IMG/VR virus record: IMGVR_UViG_3300020178_000761
Span: 20,793 to 84,792 of that record
Length of the DNA stretch: 64,000 bases
Direction: 5' to 3' (one strand)
DNA from: a virus
Shown here in pieces: positions 1-10,000 of the stretch. Each line of letters starts with the position of its first letter. Positions within the stretch are counted from its first letter, which is position 1. A program made the position numbers and the translations under genes. Under the pieces are notes generated by a model that worked only from the letters and a program-made list of their open reading frames with translations, did not search any database and was not told where the DNA came from.

Positions 1-560
1 TTGCCGGAGAAGAAGGATCAGAAAATGAATCAATTGAATTAAAAATTGCTAGATCCATGAACAAAAGAATTATTAATTCAAATGTGGATTTATTAAATTT
101 AGACATGACAATTATAGGTGATCCATATTTTTTACCCAGCAGTGGTATGATGAACACTGATGAACCTGTGAGAACATATGTGGATAGGAGAGGATTTCGC
201 AATGCGGACGGTTCACTTACAGCATCAGGATCTGTGTATGGAAACGGTAGAGGTGAACTTAATTATGTGGACAGAATGTGCTACATAGAAGTCAATTTTC
301 AAACGCCAATTGATGTGCAAACAGGAGGCAATCATATGATATTTCCTACCACGGGCGGATATGTTAACGGTATGAACGAATCTGTGCGTTTGGGAGAATT
401 CAGTGGTTTGTATAGAGTACAAAAAATTGTGAATTCATTCAGACAAGGAAAATTTGAACAAACACTCACAGTGATACGAAGTGGCAATATGTCAGTGGAT
501 GCTAAAGAAGGATCCAATGAAAATAAAAAAACTATCACTGAAATTGCAGGATCACACTAA
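1..560 (+). CDS. C-terminal part of baseplate/tail hub-like structural protein (5' truncated)
   Basis: The reading frame is open from base 3 to the stop at 558-560 and no start lies inside the first bases, so this is the tail of a longer gene cut by the window edge; the ATG at 57 is probably internal. The last 60 residues (LGEFSGLYRV, then FEQTLTVIRSG) resemble the closing beta-domain of phage hub and late-control-D-type proteins, where a strand about deriving a base function precedes a final pair of strands. The stop overlaps the ATG of the gp5-like gene, fitting a hub operon. The family assignment rests on this pattern and on position only; a general tail structural protein is the safe reading. 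Confidence 0.6.
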   Translation, partial: AGEEGSENESIELKIARSMNKRIINSNVDLLNLDMTIIGDPYFLPSSGMMNTDEPVRTYVDRRGFRNADGSLTASGSVYGNGRGELNYVDRMCYIEVNFQTPIDVQTGGNHMIFPTTGGYVNGMNESVRLGEFSGLYRVQKIVNSFRQGKFEQTLTVIRSGNMSVDAKEGSNENKKTITEIAGSH

Positions 561-2044
561 TGGCAACACCGTCAAAAAGAAAATCATTTGCAGTAGATCC
601 AAAGAAAGATAAAGGACCTTTTGAAGCCATTGTGAGGAATGTGTTGGATCCCAAATACAGCGGAGCAATTGAAGTTGAATTACTCAAAACACTGTCATCT
701 GGCAATACCACAACCACAGGACAATTTGTCACTGCCAAATATTTAAATCCATTCTATGGCACAACCTATGTGGGCGGCTTAACAAAAAACAAAGATCATA
801 GAGACAGCCAACAGAGTTACGGTATGTGGTTTGTGCCACCCGATGTGGGCAACAGAGTACTGATACAATTTATTGAAGGCAATATCAACAGAGCCTATTG
901 GGTAGGATGTATTCCACAGGAACTGATGAATGTGATGATTCCAGGTTCTACACCTGCCATGACCAACACTGACACAACAGATTCTGCACATCAAGAAGAT
1001 CCTGCTGATGCAGATATCAGAGGCAAAAAAATGCCTGTGGGAGATCACAACAAATTAAAATTTTCCGACAAGCCAGTGGACAAACCATTACAGATCAAAA
1101 AGCCTATCAACAGATTATTCAAAGCAGTGTTAGAAACACAAGGCTTAATAGCAGATGAAACCAGAGGTTTAACCACATCAAGTGCTAGACGTGAAGTGCC
1201 TTCCAGTGTGTTTGGAATTAATACACCAGGACCAATAGACAAAGTATTCACACAAAATAAAGAAGTCGCCACAGCAAGATTGGGCGGAACATCATTTGTG
1301 ATGGATGACGGTGATGATAAATTTATTAGAAAAACATCTGCAAAAACAGGACCTTTTGATTATGTGAATGTTGAAACAACAGAAACAATCACCGAAGGCG
1401 AAAAGAATATTCCACACAATGAATTATTTAGAATACGTACTCGTACAGGACATCAAATACTGTTGCACAATTCAGAAGATCTTGTGTACATTGCCAACGC
1501 CAATGGTACAGCATGGATTGAAATGACTGCCAACGGCAAGATAGATTTCTTTGCCCAAGACAGTGTGAGCATTCACTCTCAAACAGATTTTAATTTCAAA
1601 GCAGACAGAGATGTGAATGTGGAGGCAGGACGCAGTATAAATCTTAAAGCAAGAAGCAGTATCACAGAAGAATCTCTAGGCAGTCACACAGTGACAGTGG
1701 GAACCAATCAAACAATCACAGTTGCTAATTTACAAACTGTGTCGGTGGGAACAACCAATCATTATGCCACAGGAAATATCAATCAGGATACTGGTGGAGT
1801 GATAAATCTAAACAATGGCTTTGCTGTTGAAACTCCTCCTACACCTTTGAGTACTCATGAAAATCCAGGTGAGAGTTACGGTAATATCATGAAGAGGGTG
1901 CCTCAGCACGAACCATGGAGTCATCATGAAAATTATGATCCACAAGCAGTTTCTACGGCAAAAACAGATAGAACCACAATTGAACAAGTGTCTGTGAAAG
2001 AACCAAACAATATTCCTGACACATTTAAAAATGCGAGAACATAG
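560..2044 (+). CDS. gp5-like baseplate hub / tail spike protein with OB-fold and beta-helix
   Basis: This 494-residue protein is the probable central spike of the baseplate. Residues about 20-130 look like the gp5/VgrG OB-fold (GPFEAIVRNVLDP, then VGNRVLIQFIEG and AYWVGCIPQ). Residues about 320-420 carry short valine/asparagine-rich strands (DVNVEAGRSINLKA, TVTVGTNQTITV) typical of the gp5 C-terminal triple beta-helix. T4 gp5 has a lysozyme domain between these two parts. Here the middle segment (about 135-290) is polar and shows no obvious lysozyme catalytic signature, so membrane-penetrating rather than muralytic action is likely. It is followed by a PAAR protein, the usual tip partner. Its start overlaps the upstream stop. 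Confidence 0.8.
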   Translation: MATPSKRKSFAVDPKKDKGPFEAIVRNVLDPKYSGAIEVELLKTLSSGNTTTTGQFVTAKYLNPFYGTTYVGGLTKNKDHRDSQQSYGMWFVPPDVGNRVLIQFIEGNINRAYWVGCIPQELMNVMIPGSTPAMTNTDTTDSAHQEDPADADIRGKKMPVGDHNKLKFSDKPVDKPLQIKKPINRLFKAVLETQGLIADETRGLTTSSARREVPSSVFGINTPGPIDKVFTQNKEVATARLGGTSFVMDDGDDKFIRKTSAKTGPFDYVNVETTETITEGEKNIPHNELFRIRTRTGHQILLHNSEDLVYIANANGTAWIEMTANGKIDFFAQDSVSIHSQTDFNFKADRDVNVEAGRSINLKARSSITEESLGSHTVTVGTNQTITVANLQTVSVGTTNHYATGNINQDTGGVINLNNGFAVETPPTPLSTHENPGESYGNIMKRVPQHEPWSHHENYDPQAVSTAKTDRTTIEQVSVKEPNNIPDTFKNART

Positions 2045-2055
2045 AGGAGATTGAT

Positions 2056-2802
2056 ATGTCATTTAGTATTCCATCATCTGTCACAGATAGTTTATCCGGT
2101 ATGCAGGCATCTGCAGGTGATCTTACCAAAGTGGGAGGCGAAGCCTGTGATGTGATGGGCACACTGGGAGCCAGCGTTGGTGGAGACGCCATAGCCAAAG
2201 CCAGAGAAGCAGAACTTCAAATACAAGCCAACATTCCAAAACTCACTGCCAACGCAGGACTGATGCAGACAGCGATTGCTGATTTAGGACCATTGTTAGA
2301 ACAAGCAGATTCTTTAATTCCAACAGACTTTGGCGGTAATGCACTATCACCTCAGAACATAGACGATGATCAGAGACAGATAATATCTGCGAATGCTCAA
2401 GCCATAAATGATGCCATGGCACAGTTTGGCAGTGTGGGAGCAAACATTTCAAGTTCGATGGCATCATCAGTAACTGATATGTCGGCTTCTGTGGAAGCAC
2501 TTAAACCTCAACTCAACGTTGCTGTGCAGACAATCTCAGCAGGAGGATGTAAAGGTGTAGAAAATCAATTGTCAGGCATAGCAGAAGGAGTGGCTCCACA
2601 ACTGGACGCAATTAAAACTCAATTGGAGACAAAAACAATTCCCAGTCTAGAACCACAAGTGAATGCACTATTAGATCAAGCCAAGGATACAGCCGCTCAG
2701 GCAGGCGCGGCATTTGAAGCCAATCAAGGAGCAATCACAGAAGCCGCAGATGCAATGAAGGCATCAATCACTTCAGCATTACAAGGAGTACAATTACCAT
2801 AA
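2056..2802 (+). CDS. Ala/Ser-rich helical structural protein of the hub operon, function unknown
   Basis: The 248-residue product is rich in Ala, Ser, Gln and Asp and has almost no aromatic residues. Long stretches (for example about 45-90 and 160-245) have heptad-like spacing and should form helical coiled coils. No signal peptide or membrane segment is present. An AGAGGAG-like ribosome site sits before the ATG. It lies between the spike gene and the PAAR gene (ATG one base after its stop), so a tail-associated role such as hub assembly, tape-measure-related or chaperone function is reasonable but unproven. Its base composition is more GC-rich than later genes because of alanine codons. I do not recognise a named family. 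Confidence 0.7.
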   Translation: MSFSIPSSVTDSLSGMQASAGDLTKVGGEACDVMGTLGASVGGDAIAKAREAELQIQANIPKLTANAGLMQTAIADLGPLLEQADSLIPTDFGGNALSPQNIDDDQRQIISANAQAINDAMAQFGSVGANISSSMASSVTDMSASVEALKPQLNVAVQTISAGGCKGVENQLSGIAEGVAPQLDAIKTQLETKTIPSLEPQVNALLDQAKDTAAQAGAAFEANQGAITEAADAMKASITSALQGVQLP

Positions 2803-2803
2803 C

Positions 2804-3127
2804 ATGGCAAGGGGAATAGCAAGAATTGGTGACAGAACAGATGGTACTTGTTATCATCCCAGTCATCTTGTGCCGCTAGCCACAGGAGGCACCATCATCA
2901 CAGGATCCAGCAAAGTGGTGTGTGATGGCAATAGATTGGCGGCAACACTGGGAGATGAAGTGGAAACAGATTGTGGTCACATTGCTTATATTATTACAGC
3001 AACAGCCAAAGTGTTGATAGGACACAAGGCTCAATTTGTGGCAAGGCTGGGAGATCAGATTGACGATGGCGCTCCCTACAAAGCCAAAATTGTCACGGCA
3101 AGCAATAAGACATTTCCACAAGGTTAA
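2804..3127 (+). CDS. PAAR-domain spike tip protein (gp5.4-like)
   Basis: The 107-residue protein begins with the PAAR pattern GIARIGDRTDGTC and continues with repeated short beta-turn units (GGTIITGSSKVVCDG, RLAATLGDEVETDCG, ARLGDQIDDG). PAAR proteins fold into a small cone that caps the VgrG/gp5 beta-helix and sharpens the tip; T4 gp5.4 is the phage example. Cys/His residues (C17, H18, H21 and CGH near residue 58) could hold the metal seen in this family. Placement two genes after the gp5-like protein agrees. The start is two bases after the upstream stop. Confidence 0.87.
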   Translation: MARGIARIGDRTDGTCYHPSHLVPLATGGTIITGSSKVVCDGNRLAATLGDEVETDCGHIAYIITATAKVLIGHKAQFVARLGDQIDDGAPYKAKIVTASNKTFPQG

Positions 3128-3135
3128 ATATCAAT

Positions 3136-3576
3136 ATGGCACATAAAAAATTATACAAAGAGATCACAGTAGGACCGAGTATTAGTCCCAAACAACCACC
3201 TAGCCAAAGAATTTATAGAGGGATCAGCACAGTTAATCCAGACAACACAAATTTTGCTCTTAACGATATTGGTTTAATCAAACAAGACTTATTAAATCAT
3301 TTTCATATCAGTCAAGGCGAAAAGTTGGAGAATCCAGAGTTTGGCACAATCATTTGGGATTTGATACATGATCCTATGACACCAGACCTACAAGAAGCAA
3401 TTAAACAAGATGTGGTGAAAATTATAGAAAATGATCCAAGAATTAGAGCTGATTCTGTGATTATTACTCCATTTGAAGCAGGCATACAGATTGAAGTTGA
3501 ATTAACATATGTCAAATATAATGTGTCTGAAAAATTAAGACTAACATTTGACGAGAATAATGGATTACTGAATTAA
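3136..3576 (+). CDS. 25: Baseplate wedge subunit gp25-like (GPW/gp25 family)
   Basis: The 146-residue protein matches the GPW/gp25 family: an N-terminal extension, the conserved core NPEFGTIIWDLIHDP, then an acidic helix (DLQEAIKQDVVKIIENDPRI) and closing strands ending in KLRLTFDENNG. In T4, gp25 sits in the inner baseplate ring, contacts gp6 and gp53, and helps start sheath polymerisation. The length is close to that of T4 gp25 (132 residues). Synteny with the gp6-like gene immediately downstream supports the call. Seven bases separate it from the PAAR gene, so it is probably cotranscribed. Confidence 0.9.
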   Translation: MAHKKLYKEITVGPSISPKQPPSQRIYRGISTVNPDNTNFALNDIGLIKQDLLNHFHISQGEKLENPEFGTIIWDLIHDPMTPDLQEAIKQDVVKIIENDPRIRADSVIITPFEAGIQIEVELTYVKYNVSEKLRLTFDENNGLLN

Positions 3577-3597
3577 ATGCTCACATTATACAAACAA

Positions 3598-3604
3598 ATA
3601 AATA
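3598..3604 (+). promoter_or_regulatory. Late-promoter-like ATAAATA element before gp6
   Basis: aATAAATA lies in the 49-base gap between the gp25-like and gp6-like genes, ending 22 bases before the gp6 ATG. It matches seven of eight bases of the T4 late consensus TATAAATA. The same element at the same distance precedes the gene at 21737. Confidence 0.5.
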
Positions 3605-3625
3605 ACACTATTAAAAAGGAAACCA

Positions 3626-6600
3626 ATGTCATCCACAGATAGACAAAATAGATTATTGTTAGCAGAAGACTGGAAAAGAGTTTATCAGTCATATAAAAAT
3701 GCGGAATTCAAAAGTTACGACTTTGATACTATCCGTAGAACAATGATTCAATACATAAGACAGAACTATCCAGAAGATTTCAACGATTACATTGAATCAT
3801 CAGAGTATCTAGCACTGATAGATTTGGTAGCGTTCCTAGGACAAAACTTGGCTTTCAGAACAGATTTAAATGCTAGAGAAAATTTTTTAGAAACTGCTGA
3901 TAGACGTGATTCAATTTTAAGATTAGCAAGACTTATCAGTTACAATCCTACTAGAAATCAATGTGCAAATGGTTTGATGAAAATCGTAGGAATAAGCACA
4001 ACGGAAGATATTGTAGATAGCAATAATTTAAATTTAAGCAATCAAACAATCAGTTGGAACGATGCAAGTAACCCAAATTGGTACGAACAATTTGTAAAAG
4101 TTTTAAATGCTTCACTTGCCGAAAATGAAAAATTTGGTAGCCCAGTTAAGTCATCAAACATAGATGCTATACCAACCAGTCAATACAGAGTCAATGCTAA
4201 CAACACAGATGTTCCTGTTTACTCTTTTACAAAATCTGTAAACGGACAAAGTTTACCTTTTGAAATTGTTTCAACATCGTTTGACAACGGTGCTATCATG
4301 GAAGAGGCTCCGTTAGTAGGTAGACGTTTCAGTTTACTTCATAGAGACGATGGTAAAGGCAATGCTTCAAACAATACAGGATTTTTTGTTCATTTTAGAC
4401 AAGGTGTATTAGATCAAGGTAATTTTTCAGTTGATGTTCCAAGCAATAATCAATCAGTATCTATTGAGGCTAGCAATATTAACAATACAGATGTTTGGTT
4501 ATATCAATTAGATGTGGACACAGGATTAGAAGATACACTTTGGACAAAAGTTGATTCTGTTACAGGTAATAATGTAATCTATAATTCAACAGCAAAAAGT
4601 GTTAAAAATATTTACACAGTATTGAGTGACACAGACGATTCAATCAGTTTAAAATTTGCTGACGGTATATTTGGAAATCTTCCACAAGGAAATTTTAGAA
4701 CTTACTACAGAAGAAGTAAAAATCAAAATGTTAGAATTGTGCCTGCAGATATGCAGAATGTTCAAATTGATGTTCAATATGTTTCTGCTAACAATCAAAT
4801 TGAAGTTTTAACTTTAACAATGGGTCTTCAGTACACAGTGGACAATGCTACAACTTCTGAAACAAACAACAACATTAGATTAAACGCTCCAGCAACTTAT
4901 TACACACAAAATAGAATGATAACAGGAGAAGATTATAATGTTGCTCCGTTGGGAACTAATCAAGAAATTATAAAAGTAAAAGCAGTTAATAGAACTTCTA
5001 GCGGAATTTCAAGATATTATGATTTGATAGATTCAACAGGCAAGTACAGCAACACAAATATTTTTGGTGCTGATGGATCAATTTACAAAGAAGAAACAGA
5101 AAACTTAGATACATTTAGTTTTTCTACACAAACAGATATAGAAGGTGTTATTATTAATCAATTGGAACCTTTGTTATCAAAAAATCAAACAAGAAATTAT
5201 TACATTGAAAAATTCCCTAAAATATTTTTAAATGATTTGAATCCTGTATGGCAACAGGTTACTAAATCAACCAATGAATCAACAGGAAAATTAATCGATG
5301 CTGTAAACGTTTTAGATTATCAAGTGGGAACATTCACAGCCAGTCAATTGAAATATGTTGAACCAGGTGCTATGATTAAGTTTGTGGCTCCCGCAGGACA
5401 ACATTTTATGGCTGATAATTCATTGATGACAGGTGTAGCGGATCATCCAGGCGCTAAAGATTATATTTGGACATCAGTTGTTAGTGTGTTGAATGATGGT
5501 GTTGCTAATTCAAGCACAGGAGAAGGTGCTATAAAATTTAACGATGTTATTCCAACAGGTGCTATTGCTATACAGATATTACCAAAATTTGCAAAACAGT
5601 TCACTAACGATATCAAAACAATCATAATAGATCAAGCATTTGCTTATAATAATTTTGGAATAAGGTATGATGTTGCTAGTAGATCATGGCAAGTGATTGA
5701 TGAAAATAATTTAGATGTTTACGGTACATTTAGTACAGGTAAAACAGGCGACACATCAAACCAACAGTTGGACAGCAGTTGGTTAATCAAATGTATTACA
5801 AATGGTGCAACATACACCATCACATACAGAGGATTAAGATATGTGTTTGAAAGTAAAAGAGAAGTAAGATTTTTCTATGATAGTGCTGACAGAAACTTTA
5901 ATGCTCAAACAGGAGTTACATTACAAGATAAAGTTTCTGTGTTATCGATCAACACAAAACCTGATGTTGTAGCATCATTTACAAATGATATCAACTTTGC
6001 TGTATCAACAGAATACAGAACTTTGAGTGGATATGTAGACAGTTCTAAATTAGAATTAACACAGTTTGATTCTGATCAAGATGGTATTGTTGATAATCCA
6101 GATGCATTTAACCTTGTTGTAGATCCAGCAACTAATTCTAGCACAAAATATGTTTTCCAAAAACTTGTGAGTGAATCAGATGGAACACAAAGATATCAAT
6201 ATGTTAATGCTACAGATGAAAAAATTTATATTAGACAAACTTCAGTAGGTGCTATTGGAGATTACACAAACGGATCGATTGTTTACCTGATTGACAGTGA
6301 CAGTTTCAAACAAATAAACTCCACAACTAATACAACATCAAACATTACAAATTATGTGGCTCACGTGGGTAGAGATAATATCAAATTCCAATATGTTCAC
6401 ACTGTGGATGGTAACACAAGATTGGATCCAAGTTCATCTAACATAATAGATATGTATGTTTTAACAAGAACATATGATATCAATTTTAGATTATGGTTAG
6501 CAGGTGTAACAACTACTAAACCTTTATTGCCTAGTAATGATTCGTTATACACAAATTATAACACACCATTAGCAAAAATTAAATCCATCAGTGATACAAT

Positions 6601-7036
6601 AATATATCATCCTGTCAAATACAAAATATTATTTGGTACACAGGCAACCACTGATGTACAAGCAACATTCAAAATTGTAAAAAATTCTGATCAAGTTACG
6701 AACGATAGTGATATTAAAAGTAGGGTGATTCAAGCAATCAACGAATTTTTTGCTTTAGAAAATTGGGATTTCGGTGATACATTTTATTTCACAGAATTAA
6801 GCACATACGTGATGAATGAACTAGCACCTGATATCACTACTTTTGTGGTTGTTCCGAAAGAAGGCACAAAAGCATTTGGCAGTCTTTTTGAAGTTAAATC
6901 AGAAAATGATGAAATTTTTATTAGTGGAGCCAAAGTATCTGATGTTGAAATTATTGATGCGGTGACTGCCTCTAAATTAAAAGCCGACGGTACTATTACC
7001 ACAAGTTCAACCAGCACTAACACATTGAGCGAGTAG
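3626..7036 (+). CDS. 6: Baseplate wedge protein gp6-like
   Basis: The 1136-residue product resembles T4 gp6 / baseplate J-type wedge proteins. The N-terminus (residues about 10-115) has the typical helical opening: KSYDFDTIRRTMIQYIRQNY, then EYLALIDLVAFLGQNLAF and a helix carrying LARLISYNPTR. Beta-rich modules fill the middle, and the C-terminal region around residues 1020-1090 (DSDIKSRVIQAINEFFALEN, TYFTELSTYVMN-like) is the conserved wedge dimerisation end. T4 gp6 has 660 residues, so this version is much expanded. It forms the continuous inner ring of the baseplate. An AAGGA site precedes the ATG, and a late-promoter-like element lies 22 bases upstream. Confidence 0.87.
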   Translation: MSSTDRQNRLLLAEDWKRVYQSYKNAEFKSYDFDTIRRTMIQYIRQNYPEDFNDYIESSEYLALIDLVAFLGQNLAFRTDLNARENFLETADRRDSILRLARLISYNPTRNQCANGLMKIVGISTTEDIVDSNNLNLSNQTISWNDASNPNWYEQFVKVLNASLAENEKFGSPVKSSNIDAIPTSQYRVNANNTDVPVYSFTKSVNGQSLPFEIVSTSFDNGAIMEEAPLVGRRFSLLHRDDGKGNASNNTGFFVHFRQGVLDQGNFSVDVPSNNQSVSIEASNINNTDVWLYQLDVDTGLEDTLWTKVDSVTGNNVIYNSTAKSVKNIYTVLSDTDDSISLKFADGIFGNLPQGNFRTYYRRSKNQNVRIVPADMQNVQIDVQYVSANNQIEVLTLTMGLQYTVDNATTSETNNNIRLNAPATYYTQNRMITGEDYNVAPLGTNQEIIKVKAVNRTSSGISRYYDLIDSTGKYSNTNIFGADGSIYKEETENLDTFSFSTQTDIEGVIINQLEPLLSKNQTRNYYIEKFPKIFLNDLNPVWQQVTKSTNESTGKLIDAVNVLDYQVGTFTASQLKYVEPGAMIKFVAPAGQHFMADNSLMTGVADHPGAKDYIWTSVVSVLNDGVANSSTGEGAIKFNDVIPTGAIAIQILPKFAKQFTNDIKTIIIDQAFAYNNFGIRYDVASRSWQVIDENNLDVYGTFSTGKTGDTSNQQLDSSWLIKCITNGATYTITYRGLRYVFESKREVRFFYDSADRNFNAQTGVTLQDKVSVLSINTKPDVVASFTNDINFAVSTEYRTLSGYVDSSKLELTQFDSDQDGIVDNPDAFNLVVDPATNSSTKYVFQKLVSESDGTQRYQYVNATDEKIYIRQTSVGAIGDYTNGSIVYLIDSDSFKQINSTTNTTSNITNYVAHVGRDNIKFQYVHTVDGNTRLDPSSSNIIDMYVLTRTYDINFRLWLAGVTTTKPLLPSNDSLYTNYNTPLAKIKSISDTIIYHPVKYKILFGTQATTDVQATFKIVKNSDQVTNDSDIKSRVIQAINEFFALENWDFGDTFYFTELSTYVMNELAPDITTFVVVPKEGTKAFGSLFEVKSENDEIFISGAKVSDVEIIDAVTASKLKADGTITTSSTSTNTLSE

Positions 7037-7060
7037 ATAGAATAGAGGAAATGAATATTA

Positions 7061-10000
7061 ATGGCATACGATAATGATCAAAAAGATTTCGAATTGCCCG
7101 CAGGCAAAGACAATGGTAAAAGAAAGTCTGCTGAATTCTTACCTAAATATTTTAGAACTCCAGTAAATCAAAAATTTTTACACAGCACACTTGATCAATT
7201 AATTTCTCAAGGAACTCTTGAAAAGTTAAATGCTTATTACGGAAGAAAAGTTACAAGTGCTTACACTTCAGGTGATTTATATGTGCCTGAAATAAGTGCT
7301 GATAGAGAAAACTATAAATTTGAACCATCTGTTGTTCAAAAAGATGATCTAGGAAATGTAAATTTTTATTCAGATTATATCGATTTTGTAAATCAAATTG
7401 CCAACTATAATGGCGACACATCTAATCACAGTGTTTTGAATGCTCAAGAATATTATGCTTGGTCTCCTAAAATAGACTGGGACAAGTTTGTAAATTACAG
7501 AGAATATTTTTGGATGCCATATGGTGCATCTACAGTATCTATAAACGGACAACAACGAAATGTTGTCAGCACATACACAGTTACAAAAAGTGATCAAGGT
7601 GACAACTATGCTTACATTTTTACTCCAGATGGTTTAACGGCGAATCCTACATTAAAATTATACAAAGGACAAACATACAAATTTGAAATTGATGCTGAAG
7701 GATTACCTTTGGTTTTTAGAACACAAAGAATATTAGACGAAAGTTATAATTTCAATGATGGTATAGATGTTCAAGCAGTTGAAAAAGGCATAATAACTTT
7801 TCAGGTAAAAGATTCAACACCTGAAAAATTATATTATGGTTCATCAAATGATATCAATGCTTGGGGATTAATCCAAGTGTTTGACATTGAAGAGAATTCA
7901 GCCATCGATGTTACCAATGAAGTATTAGGTAAGAAAAATTATACCACTGCTGACGGAGTTGCTCTTTCTAATGGAATGAAAGTTAATTTCAAAGGCACAG
8001 TTACTCCAGCACAATATGCCGAAGGAGATTACTATGTAGAGGGTGTAGGCGAAGCAATTCAACTTATTAATTCTCAGAATTTAGAAGTGGTCAGTAGTTT
8101 TACAAACAGTGTGCCCATTCCATTTGATTCCCAAAATTTTGATACAGTGGGTTTTGGAACAGCAACATCATATGCTGTCAATAAAGACTATGTGGTCATT
8201 AATAGATCATCACCAGAAGGAAGTCCATGGACAAGACACAATAGATGGATACATCGTTCAGTTATTGAAGCCAGTGCCAGTGCAAATGGTCAAGTTGCAG
8301 ACATAGATCAAACTTCAAGAGCACGTAGACCTATTATAGAATTTGAAGCAGGTATTAAACTATACAACTTTGGAACATCGAGCAAAGGCAATGTAGATTT
8401 AATAGACACAGTGACTAAAGATGTAATGAGCGACATAGAAGGATCTGAAGGATTCTACGTTGATGGTATTGCTGTTACAAATGGTTTAAAAATATTGTTT
8501 ACAGCAGATACAGATCCGTTGGTGAAAGATAAAATTTATCAAGTAAAATTTATAGACCTTGAACTAAATGGAATAAAAACCAACCAAGTAAGTTTAGTAG
8601 AAGTTGCAAATGCTTCACCGAAAGAAGGTGAAACAGTTTTAGTTACTAATGGTGTAAAAAACCAAGGCAAATGGTATCATTATAACAATGGTTGGAAAAC
8701 ATCACAAGCGAAAACAAAAACTAATCAAGCACCATTGTTTGATCTTTTTGATAGCAATGGCAACAGTTACACAGATGATATATTATACCCAAACAGTTCG
8801 TTTCGGGGAAATAAAATATTTTCATATGCAGTCGGAACAGGCACTAACGATACTGAATTAGGATTTCCATTAACTTATCAAAACGTTGAAAATGTTGGCG
8901 ATATTGTTTTCAACTTTGATTTATTAAATCAATCATATGTGTATGAATCACAAACATTAAGTGGAACACTTGCTTCAGAAACAGCATTTTTAAAAAAATA
9001 CAATGCTCAAGGACAATTTGCCACAGTGAATGGTTGGTCTAAGGCACCAACAAAAAGTTTTCAAAAAGTAAACAGACAATATGTAGCCAGCACTAATCAA
9101 TTGAACGATTTTGCTGTAGACGTGTATGACAAAAGTGGTGATTTAAATGATTTAGGAGTAAAAGTTTTTGTTAACAACAAAAAGAAAACACAAAACGTTG
9201 ATTGGTATATTTTAAGAGTAGATTCAGTTGCTTATGTAAAATTTTACACAAATCTAAAAGCCAATGATGTTGTTTTAATTAGAACAACCAGTGCCACTGA
9301 CAAAAATGCTAATGGACATTATGAATTTCCAACAAATTTACAGTCTAATCCATTAAATGACAAAGTAGTTACATTCACAGTTGGACAAGTGACTGATCAC
9401 GTAAAATCAATCACTAATGAGTTGACAGATATACAAGGTGTCACACCAGGAGTAAGCAATTTAAGAGATTTTCCAAATGCTACATTGTATGGAAGAAAAT
9501 TTTTACAACACAGTGGACCAATGGTGTTGTCTTCATATTTGTTGAATAACAAAGAAGTCAATTTAATTTCGGCAATATCACAAAGTCAAACAGACTACTA
9601 CAAATTTAAAAGATCATTTGTGAGTGCTATGGACGATTTGGGATTTGACGGTACATCAGTACAAATAGTTGATAAAATTTTAGAAAAACTTAATAAAGAC
9701 TCCAACGATAATCTTCCTTATTTTCAAACAGATATGTTTGGAGTAGGTGCATATATTAGCACAACACACGAAGTATTAGATGTAGACAGTAAATTTTTTG
9801 CTTTAAAAAACAGTCATAATCTTTCTACTCTATCAAATAAAGCAGTGTATGTGTATCTGAACGGTGATCAATTACTTCACGCACATGACTATATTTTTAC
9901 TGATGGTTTTGTTCAAGTAACTAAAACTTTAACTTTAGATGACACTATTGTTATTAATGAATTTGAAACAACTAACGGAACATATGTACCACCTACACCG

